From Chondrus crispus (taxonomy: Eukaryota; Rhodophyta; Florideophyceae; Gigartinales; Gigartinaceae), in assembly GCF_000350225.1 (NCBI RefSeq), contig NW_005178569.1, forward strand, positions 1 through 25,181: DNA of 25,181 bases. Reading direction: 5' to 3'. Position 1 is the stretch's first letter; every line of letters starts with the position of its first letter. The notes below the pieces were generated by a model that searched no databases, had not been told where the DNA came from, and saw only the letters and a program-made list of their open reading frames with translations. The translations under genes were made by a program, and so were the position numbers. Shown piece by piece: positions 18,517 through 25,181 of the stretch.

Positions 18517-20406
18517 TTACGGAAGGGTCTCTGAAGTTGCTTTTCTCACCTCAGGCGAAACGTCCGCAAGAAGTTTCTTGGCAAGAGCAATCCCTCCTTC
18601 ACTGACCACACCCGCCTCGTCTTCTGCGATCGATCGTACCGCTTCCTTCATGCACCCATCCCACAAATCTGTGTCCCACCCCTCCTCTTCCACGGCCCTC
18701 AAAAGATGCACCATCCCAAAATCCAACTTCAACGTACTGATCACCCGCACTGACTCCTCCACGCATTTCCACATGTCTGTCGCGCTCCCCACCTTGCGAC
18801 AGCACTCCGACTCCCATCCCATTCGTTCCCGAAATGCGTCAGTTATCGCGCGCTTCCCTTCTTCTCCATACGCTTCCACGACTTCTCTGCCACTTCCCGC
18901 ATACCTTCTCCCTGATTCTTCGTCACGGGGCTTCCATCTCGCTCGGATGCCGGCGGCAACGGTTTCCACAGCCTTCGATGCCCGAAGTGCCTCCGCCCTC
19001 GCCATCCCCCTTAGAGCTTTCACCCATTCCAAGTCCTCGCTCTGCGTCGCTAAAGCTATCCGTCCAGCCAGCTTCCCTAACCCAGCGTCTCCAAACGCAT
19101 CTTCATATTCCTTCGGGTACTGCGTTCTCCACTTCCTAAACCAAACAATCAAAGATTCAATCGACCTCACATCGCTCATCACATCTTCCAACACGTCCTC
19201 CCCCGCCTCCGCCTCCGCCTCCGCCTCCGGAACCTCCAGACTCGGCAACCGCGACCTGCCAAACTCGTCTGTCCCCCCGTGCAAGCACGTCTTCACCGCC
19301 TCCGCTTCCACGGCCAGCCTCTCCAGAAACCTCCCGCGCGCTGCGACAATGTCCGCCTCTTTCTCCTTGAGCATATCCACCACGTCATCGACATGCGCCG
19401 AAAGCGCGCCGTAGAACGCGAGCCGTCTCTTCGCACCCGCAATCTCGCCATCAATCTCCACGGCAACGGCGGAGCCACTTCGCTCAGCCTGCTCCATCTG
19501 GCGCATTTTCCCCTCCGCCAACTCCTGCCTCGCCACCCATTCCAACGTCGCCTCGCGCGCCGCGCGCAGACATGCCGAGAATCCCCCCCCGCGACGTCGG
19601 CGCTCGTCCGCCTCGCGCACGATCTGCCGCGCCTTCTCCTGCGCAATCGCGTCGGCGTCTCGTTGCACACCATGTCCGGCTCGTCGAAGCTGCTCGAGCT
19701 CCCATTCTCCATCGCTTCCTTCCTCCTCCGCATCCCCTGTCGCGTCGGCGTCTTTCATGACTGCATCTCCCTCGAGCGGAATGTACTCCGCATCGGTCAC
19801 GCCAGTAAAGTCGTCAACGACTACGACATCATCTTCAGCGACGACATTCGCTCGGCCTATCGTCGCGTCCCGCCACTCTGCAGAAAACGGATCCGGCCGC
19901 AATTGCGCACCGACGAGATCACTCGCACCTTTTCCGGCAGGGTCTTCTTTAAACTTGGCCGAATTCTCTCCCAGTTTTGCCTCTCTTAACGCAAGCTCCG
20001 CGTCCTCCAAACTGGTGGTTTTAGATCCACCCTTCCCCTCGACATTTGGCACGAACTGCTCATCCGCGGCAACGTCACTTACAGGTGGAGGTAAATTGTT
20101 GCCCTTCCTTTTCAGCTCAGCGATAGTCTCTGGCGTGTATCTCTGCTTCTCTGGCGAGGTGGACACTGGGGCAGTCTCATACCCCGGAATCGTCGGCGGG
20201 GCACGCAGACCTTTTCGCTTCCTCGCGGGTGTCGCTGCGCGTATGCTGAGGCTGGCCGGGGGTTTTCGATCGGGTCTAGAATCAGACGATGCCGGGTTCG
20301 GGGCGGAGGATGACGGGGGCGGCGAGGAAGGGAGAGAAGAAAGCCTCGTGCGACCTCGACGCTTAGTCGGCTTTCGACGACGGTGCAGTGGCGGGTCGGA
20401 CTCCAT
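18517..20406 (-). CDS. GCFC / PAXBP1 (ILP1, NTR2-like) family protein
   Basis: A 629-residue nuclear protein resembling PAXBP1/GCFC1 of animals and ILP1 of plants, which work with TFIP11/NTR1 in spliceosome disassembly. The N-terminal third is basic, Ser/Pro-rich and probably disordered (HRRRKPTKRRGR near residue 8). YTPETIAELKRK (90-101) resembles a conserved family element. An acidic stretch leads into DGEWELEQLRRAG (232-244), close to the SRWEQEQIRKG motif of PAXBP1. A coiled coil covers about 285-372, and DVLEDVMSDVRSIESLIVWF (404-423) plus KWRTQYPKEYEDAFG opens the GCFC domain. The protein ends well before the C-terminus of the 917-residue human protein, so the GCFC domain is short and diverged. 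The frame is open upstream to a GTG at 20802, with another ATG at 20625; the start at 20406 is my choice from the N-terminal pattern. Confidence 0.78.
   Translation of the reverse strand: MESDPPLHRRRKPTKRRGRTRLSSLPSSPPPSSSAPNPASSDSRPDRKPPASLSIRAATPARKRKGLRAPPTIPGYETAPVSTSPEKQRYTPETIAELKRKGNNLPPPVSDVAADEQFVPNVEGKGGSKTTSLEDAELALREAKLGENSAKFKEDPAGKGASDLVGAQLRPDPFSAEWRDATIGRANVVAEDDVVVVDDFTGVTDAEYIPLEGDAVMKDADATGDAEEEGSDGEWELEQLRRAGHGVQRDADAIAQEKARQIVREADERRRRGGGFSACLRAAREATLEWVARQELAEGKMRQMEQAERSGSAVAVEIDGEIAGAKRRLAFYGALSAHVDDVVDMLKEKEADIVAARGRFLERLAVEAEAVKTCLHGGTDEFGRSRLPSLEVPEAEAEAEAGEDVLEDVMSDVRSIESLIVWFRKWRTQYPKEYEDAFGDAGLGKLAGRIALATQSEDLEWVKALRGMARAEALRASKAVETVAAGIRARWKPRDEESGRRYAGSGREVVEAYGEEGKRAITDAFRERMGWESECCRKVGSATDMWKCVEESVRVISTLKLDFGMVHLLRAVEEEGWDTDLWDGCMKEAVRSIAEDEAGVVSEGGIALAKKLLADVSPEVRKATSETLP
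19205..19228. repeat. In-frame 6-bp microsatellite
   Basis: Four GCCTCC units (GGAGGC on the coding strand) encode an alternating Glu-Ala run just before the GCFC domain. The run sits in a likely flexible linker, and its length may vary between strains. Confidence 0.85.
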
Positions 20407-20729
20407 GATCAGGTCGTGGCCTTGAGAGCCGCAGAAGGCTTCGTAGACTGCATCGATAGGCGCGGGCTCATGGAATGGAATGACAAGCGCGAGGAGCAAG
20501 GGGTTGGGCGGGTGCGGTGGTGGGGTACCGTTGTTAGACTGCAGTGTGCTGTTGACATCATAGGGTATGAGCGCAGAGTGGGAGCGCCCTGGGACTTTCG
20601 TCGCTGCACAGCAGTGACTGTGCATGGTCGCGCGAAATTTGCCATCGGGGATCTGGATTAAAGTGAGTGATCGCGATTTGCCGACCACGCGTCTCGTCTG
20701 CAGTAACTTTACAGTACGTGTACTTGATA
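20407..20729. other. Upstream region of the GCFC-like gene
   Basis: Probable promoter and leader. The minus strand is C-rich around 20490-20530. If translation began at 20625, part of this would be coding. The pogo-like element begins immediately to the right. No clear core promoter motif was found. Confidence 0.4.
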
Positions 20730-20755
20730 CAGGGGGCCTCCGTAATAGTGCGCTC
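20730..20755 (+). repeat. Left terminal inverted repeat
   Basis: CAGGGGGCCTCCGTAATAG begins the left end. It pairs with the right end at about four in five positions, with one 1-base gap. Confidence 0.7.
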
Positions 20756-20953
20756 TTTGTTAGTACATTTACGTCAATAGTGCGCTTTTCAGGCCATGTC
20801 ACCGATTCTGAAACGTGTACAACTGTACGCTTGATATGCCAGCAATGCAGCTGTAGCGCGCCTTAGAACCCACGCCGCCGCTTGTTCCCCGAGAAGACAT
20901 CTGCGGTATCAGCCACCACCGGCATCCTTATCTGCACTGCCGTGCTCATCATC

Positions 20954-21469
20954 ATGGCAAACGTGAGCTCATCGAAACCGAAGGCACAGGGCAAAAGATT
21001 AACGTTGGCACAGAAAGGAAAAGTCCTTGAATCTCATGAGAATGGGGAAACAGTTTATGGAGTTGCTGCATCTTTTGGTTGCAGTGTGCGCCTTGTGCAG
21101 AAGATTAGAACTGAATCGGCGTTAGTTCAAAGAAAAATGCAAGAGCATAGCCACAACATGCAGTTCAAAACCTTTCCAGCTGCGCGGTTCCCAGACATTG
21201 ACCGTTCGCTGTTCGACTTTGTTCACATTGCTCGAGCAGGGAAACTGCCGATCTCTGCTGCCACACTGCAGCAACGTGCCTTACGGATCCGAGACAAAAT
21301 GCTCTCAGCAACAGTTACCTCATGATCAGCACAGTAGACTGCAAAATTCACAGGGGCAAGTCAGGGTTTGCGCCGTGCGAAACGTGCACTTTTTGGTGCT
21401 TATTACGACCATAGAAAGAGGAACCGCCAGACGCTCATTGCAGAGCATTTCATGTCGTACAGTAAATGA
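20954..21469 (+). pseudogene. pogo/CENP-B type transposase DNA-binding remnant
   Basis: From the ATG at 20954, 123 residues are open. They hold a first helix-turn-helix of the psq/CENP-B type (about 14-55, KRLTLAQKGKVLESHENGET... with a second helix FGCSVRLVQKI) and most of a CENPB-type second HTH (about 72-118, FPDIDRSLFDFV and KLPISAATLQQRALRI). A TGA at 21323-21325 and a TAG four codons later interrupt the frame. The same frame then continues with KFTGASQGLRRAKRALFG, resembling the end of the second HTH in pogo transposases, and runs to a TGA at 21467. No DDE domain follows. The open frame extends upstream only to a TTG at 20882. I read it as a decayed, internally deleted transposase; a surviving short DNA-binding protein is a less likely alternative. 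Confidence 0.75.
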
Positions 21470-21530
21470 GCTTTGCTGTTGCTTCTTTAGTGCATGACGT
21501 CAGTAGTGCGTTTTGTGAGGCCTGGCACAG

Positions 21531-21557
21531 GGGTGCACTATTACGGGGGGTCTACTG
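21531..21557 (-). repeat. Right terminal inverted repeat
   Basis: On the minus strand it reads CAGTAGACCCCCCGTAATAG, partner of the left repeat. The CAGTAGA start fits pogo-type ends. Confidence 0.7.
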
Positions 21558-21559
21558 TA

Positions 21560-21601
21560 CTCCCGTGGGAGCCTTGTCAAGCGTCGAGGCACCCACGGGA
21601 G
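21560..21601. repeat. Strong hairpin, 15-bp arms
   Basis: CTCCCGTGGGAGCCT (21560-21574) pairs with AGGCACCCACGGGAG (21587-21601) with one mismatch, around a 12-base loop. It begins directly after the TA flanking the pogo-like element. Confidence 0.8.
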
Positions 21602-23326
21602 GAGAATCAAGTAAACTTATGTAGCCTCAAGGAGGCGTCAAGAGGTTTTCGGGGTGATCTACTGTACGACTATATCGTTTTGCTTCGCCCCTGGCACCAC
21701 TCTCGCTTCCTCGCTAGTACACTGTACCATTCGCCGCCGATCCCTCGCGGGAGTTTGATCTACCGTTCCACGCGCGAAGAGACTCCTTCGTGGATTTGAG
21801 CGACAGACTTTGTTGCCGCGAGTCACTCTACGGTGTGCGGGTCGCACCTGTTCTGATTTATCAAAAGCAGAAGGGCTCGCGGCTCAAGATTATTACGGAT
21901 TCTGTACACGTGTACCATATAATATAGAAAAAAACTGAATAAATTATGGTACATACAGCATTCGGTCAGAGCCGCGTACAGTGCAGAATTGACCTACTGC
22001 ACCGTATTTGCTCATACTGTACAGCACTGTATTTCCCCGCTTCCGATAGAGCACCTTCGCGCACCTACATTGCAATACAGGAGAAAATCTCTGTCCACAC
22101 GCTCCCTCTGCCCATCGAAGGGGTCCATCAGCGGCAACACCCCAACGAGCCCTGGACGGCCCTCAGACCAGTGGCTGATGAGCCATCATGAATGGGAAAT
22201 TCAAGCAATGCCAATATCGAAATCAGCTGCTATGGAGTCGTGCTACGTGACATTCACGGCACGACAAACCCCGACATCAAAGCACAGCGCAACGCTTGCA
22301 ACGACACGTAGGGTAAACTTGTCAATTCTATTGGCTTCCCCACCCCAATTGAAATGTCCGTCCCGTCCAACTCTTGCGGAGCAACAAGCGAGATCTTACA
22401 GCTCACCACTCGTGTTTCTCGCAGCGGTAGAAGGTGATGTCACCTACGAAAAAAATGAAATATGGTGCTGCCCACCCACCATATTTCATTTTTTTCGTAA
22501 GGGCCACCATGTCCCCAGCCGGAGCTTCTTGTATGCGTCACCCTCGCAATGCTTGCGAAAGTCAGCAGCGTGAAGCTGGAATAAAAATCTGAAAGATGCC
22601 TGGTGGGCAGCAGCAATGCCGTCGAGAGTAGGACTTTCGACCGACGCCTGAACTCGCGATTGCTCCTCGGCCCGGAGACAATTCAACCCGTGTTGCTAAA
22701 CTGCTCTCACGACTGCTTCACAAGTGACAGACTACAAATTGGGCTTGCGTACTTTTCTTGTTATGACTCCTTTAAAAGGAAGAGGGCAGCCTCGATATAC
22801 GAATGTATATGCACATATATACATTCCTATATATATACATTGTCTTGAGTTTTACACCCTGGAAAAGTCTGTCTGCGATGTAACGTCGTTTGTAGGTCAG
22901 GGTGGTATGAGTGGACACGCGCGGCTAGTCTGCTGTGCTACGTCACGAATAATCGCGAGGCCCATTAAGTCATTAAGGTGCAAAAGTGGCCAGGGGATCT
23001 GCCGCGATTCGCCAGGAGATGGGAGTCTGGACTGGGGGCGCGATGCGGAGCTGGGGAGGACATAGCATCTTTAACTTACCCTTCCTTTGAGCACAACCAA
23101 TGCACACCTTTGGTTGCCATGCACGTCCAGGGATGCAACGCGGTGCGGATTACTACTGACAATTCTAAACGGGAGCGCTGAGGAAATCGGTTTCCGTCAA
23201 AAAAATTCTACACATACGAGGTGAGAATGCATTTATGTACTCTTTTTCTCTTTATCATCAAGAAAAACCTTTTGCTATTGTGGCTGTATACAACATCTTC
23301 ATTTCTTCTTCCATACTTGTTTGCGC
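21602..23326. other. Gene-free region upstream of the pogo-like element's flank to the kinase gene
   Basis: 1.7 kb without a recognisable gene. The longest open frame (plus strand, ending 22573) starts at TTG, has no domain, and runs through the hairpin at 22445. Contents include a second transposon-end-like sequence (21641-21666), several TACTGTAC motifs, GTACACGTGTAC (21904-21915), a perfect hairpin and an AT-rich TATA/ATAC run at 22795-22845. The stretch next to 23327 is the 3' side of the kinase gene. Confidence 0.5.
22445..22499. repeat. Perfect hairpin, 23-bp arms
   Basis: The arm at 22445-22467 (TACG, seven A, TGAAATATGGTG) is matched exactly by its reverse complement at 22477-22499, separated by 9 bases. 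It may be a tiny foldback element, an RNA hairpin or a recombination scar. Confidence 0.9.
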
Positions 23327-25153
23327 TTAAAGATTCGAACGAGACCCTCGCGTGCTACGCCTGCGCCACCGCCAGGGGCTGCTTTTTGCGGGAATCTCGT
23401 TGTGGTGTTCCTGTGGTGACGGGGAATGCGAACCTAACTGATGAATTTTCCCTGATATTAGTCTGTGTACGCCCGTGACGCTGCCAGAGCCGAAGCTCGA
23501 CTGCCTCGTGGTGCGAGAATTGGTGCGTGAGAAGTAGTCGTTAGTGCGGTCCATGCGCATGGTACTGGCTGGGCGAGTGTCCACGGACACGGAGGTTGGG
23601 AACGATGGGACGACGGGGGTGTCTTCCGTCGTGCTCGATCTTGACTTGACCGTTGACCCCGTGCTGATCCTGGAGAAAACTGTGGCCGAGTGGCGCGGGT
23701 TCATGGCGTCTTTTTTAACATCTACTGTATAGGGGAGTGGGGCAATGTTGACGCCGCTGACCCCAAAATGAAAGCGCTTCTCGATCCGCGAGGGCTCCAG
23801 AGAGATTCCGGGGGTGTGGGTTATGAAGCGATGAATGAGGCGGACCGCCAGCACGGATGCACGAAATCGAACAAGGCTGTCGCTCATGGCGCCAAAGTTG
23901 TTGGATAGGGAAATTGATTTGGTGGCAGTTTCGAGGTGGTCTGTGCCTTGCAGCAGCAGGCGGGGCTCTTGGAACCATGGGTGGAACATGACGGTTTCTG
24001 CGGTGGGACGCTTCCTACGATCAGGATTGAGCAAACTGCGGATGAGGGAGATGGCAGATTGTGAGACCTGGCCAAAGCCGCGTTTTGAAAAGTGGAGCCT
24101 GGCAGCTCGGGCCTGTTTAAAAACGTCGGGAGGGTAGTCGCCTTCAAACGGGAGCTCGAGGCTGAGAATGTTGTACAAGGTGACACCGGCAGCCCACATG
24201 TCGATCTCGGTGCCAAAGACGACCTCGCGGTCTCCCTGGCGGGTTCTAGTCATGATGGAGGCCTCCGGGGCGAGGTACTCCGGGGTGCCGACGATTTGTC
24301 GTGCCGAGTCGGGATCATCCAAAACGCAGGCCAAGCTGAAGTCTGAGAGCTTTGCGGTCTCGGGCCAGTGGGAGTCATCGGCGACATCGAGGAAAATGTT
24401 CTGCGGCTTGACGTTGCGGTGAGCAATGCCGCGGCGGTGGAGATGCGAGAGAGCGTCGAACAACCTGCGCATTATCATTCGGGCCTGAGGTTCCGAGAGT
24501 GGGGCGTTCTTCTTAATTAGGCGGCGGTCAAGCGGGCCGCCACTCATGAGCTCCATGACGACGAAAAGATCAAACGGAGACTCGAAAATGTTCAAGGTTT
24601 GAACGATACATGGATGCTGAATGGTCATGCGAATGATGACCTCCTTCTCCGCAAACTCGCGGTCGGTAGAGCGAGCCTTGTCCTTATTCATAATCTTAAC
24701 AGCGGCATGATCGCCACTCGAGGTATCAAAGGCGAAGACGACCTCTGAGCTCCTTCCTTTCCCCAGCTGCTTGTGTGTAACGAGCCTATAATAGTCGTCG
24801 ACCCTTCGATTGGCGTACTCAAAAGCCTGGCGACAGACGCGCAGGTCCGACTCGGAGGCCCACTGGATCCAGGCGCGGTGGGCCGGGGCGCGTATGTAGC
24901 ACTCGAAGCGGGCCGAGGTGAGGGTGAGCGAGGCGCCGGTGACCGGGAACGAGACGAGGGCGGAGCGCGGGTTGTCCGTGGCGCACACGACGAGGTTGGA
25001 CGAGCGCAGGATGACGAAGCGGCGCACGGCGCGCGACAGCTTGCCCAGACGGACCATGGCCCAGCCCGAGAACGAGCGCGTGGGGCCCGACAGCACGGCC
25101 ATGGCCGACTTTGCCGACTTGGACGCCGCCGCGTGGTAGTGTAGGTGCTCCAT
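23327..25153 (-). CDS. PH domain plus protein kinase-like protein, probable pseudokinase
   Basis: A 608-residue protein. Residues about 28-114 look like a pleckstrin homology domain (SGWAMVRLGKLSRAVRRFVI, later FECYIRAPAHRAWIQW), which often binds phosphoinositides or proteins. A kinase fold follows (about 124-395): glycine loop GKGRSSEV (131-138), ATP-anchoring K153, APE-type LAPEAS and helix-F segment DMWAAGVTLYNI. The catalytic loop reads HRNVKPQN, so the catalytic Asp of HRD is Asn (N247), and the Mg motif is DFS (271-273) rather than DFG. ATP binding may persist, but phosphotransfer is doubtful. The C-terminal 200 residues are Ser/Thr/Arg-rich and probably disordered. The overall fold is closest to the CAMK/AGC/PLK-like Ser/Thr group. 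The frame stays open for the last 28 bases of the window, so the true start could lie further upstream, though the ATG at 25153 suffices for both domains. Confidence 0.85.
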   Translation of the reverse strand: MEHLHYHAAASKSAKSAMAVLSGPTRSFSGWAMVRLGKLSRAVRRFVILRSSNLVVCATDNPRSALVSFPVTGASLTLTSARFECYIRAPAHRAWIQWASESDLRVCRQAFEYANRRVDDYYRLVTHKQLGKGRSSEVVFAFDTSSGDHAAVKIMNKDKARSTDREFAEKEVIIRMTIQHPCIVQTLNIFESPFDLFVVMELMSGGPLDRRLIKKNAPLSEPQARMIMRRLFDALSHLHRRGIAHRNVKPQNIFLDVADDSHWPETAKLSDFSLACVLDDPDSARQIVGTPEYLAPEASIMTRTRQGDREVVFGTEIDMWAAGVTLYNILSLELPFEGDYPPDVFKQARAARLHFSKRGFGQVSQSAISLIRSLLNPDRRKRPTAETVMFHPWFQEPRLLLQGTDHLETATKSISLSNNFGAMSDSLVRFRASVLAVRLIHRFITHTPGISLEPSRIEKRFHFGVSGVNIAPLPYTVDVKKDAMNPRHSATVFSRISTGSTVKSRSSTTEDTPVVPSFPTSVSVDTRPASTMRMDRTNDYFSRTNSRTTRQSSFGSGSVTGVHRLISGKIHQLGSHSPSPQEHHNEIPAKSSPWRWRRRSTRGSRSNL

Positions 25154-25181
25154 GCGCGCGGGAAGGGGGGCGCGCGCGCGG

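Larger units (their letters stand above)
20730..21557 (+). mobile_element. pogo/Tigger-like DNA transposon, truncated
   Basis: An 828 bp element is bounded by imperfect inverted repeats beginning CAG and ending CTG, and flanked by TA on both sides (20728-20729 and 21558-21559). That is the expected TA target duplication of the Tc1/mariner superfamily. The two ends share the identical 12-mer CCGTAATAGTGC (20740-20751; inverted at 21535-21546). Inside, near-identical direct repeats ACGTCA[AG]TAGTGCG lie at 20771 and 21497. The only protein content is a pogo/CENP-B type DNA-binding region with stops; no DDE catalytic domain fits in the remaining space. It is therefore nonautonomous, perhaps still mobilisable by a full-length relative. 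Confidence 0.75.

Noticed and set aside
21989..22573. 194-codon open frame on the plus strand
   Set aside because: It starts at TTG, its translation has no domain or compositional order, and it passes through the perfect hairpin at 22445-22499. It is most likely an accidental open frame.
23300..23360. GTTCGAATC on the minus strand, resembling a tRNA T-loop
   Set aside because: The five bases on either side do not pair, and no D or anticodon arm can be drawn. It falls at the 3' end of the kinase gene.

Overview
This 25.2 kb window looks like nuclear DNA of a photosynthetic eukaryote, most likely a red alga. Genes are uninterrupted by introns wherever I can follow them, coding DNA is GC-rich, and proteins are eukaryotic (exportin-T, 26S proteasome Rpt2, a bZIP factor, a spliceosome-associated GCFC protein, a protein kinase-like gene). 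Two products carry plastid-type leaders: a soluble inorganic pyrophosphatase and a three-helix chlorophyll-binding protein resembling RedCAP, a family known from red algae and their secondary-plastid descendants. A plant-type galactonolactone dehydrogenase also fits. The species cannot be fixed by reading alone; an intron-poor mesophilic unicell such as Porphyridium is a guess.

Layout, left to right. An exportin-T gene, cut at its 5' end by the window edge, runs right and converges on a leftward bZIP gene (1-4658). A 3.2 kb region with no recognisable gene follows, holding CRE and G-box type sites, and ends at the rightward Rpt2 gene (7832-9157). Rpt2 converges on leftward GLDH (9522-11339), which is preceded on the same strand by the RedCAP-like gene (12123-12779). 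A 4.4 kb AT-rich, gene-free stretch follows (12904-17275). Then come leftward plastid pyrophosphatase (17276-18166) and leftward GCFC/PAXBP1-like gene (18517-20406). Just upstream of that gene sits an 828 bp pogo/Tigger-like DNA transposon with only a decayed DNA-binding part (20730-21557). A gene-free region with strong hairpins leads to a leftward PH-domain plus kinase gene whose catalytic HRD is HRN (23327-25153).

The genes are unrelated housekeeping loci, not an operon. GLDH (ascorbate synthesis), the RedCAP-like antenna protein and the plastid pyrophosphatase all serve photosynthetic metabolism, but I see no evidence that their proximity is functional. Several starts were set to an internal ATG because the longer open frames begin at TTG or GTG, or read through a pyrimidine-rich leader. 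The points most worth a second look are the PH-pseudokinase, the truncated pogo-like element and associated TACAGTA end motifs, the 23-bp-arm perfect hairpin at 22445-22499, and the CRE palindrome in front of the bZIP gene.
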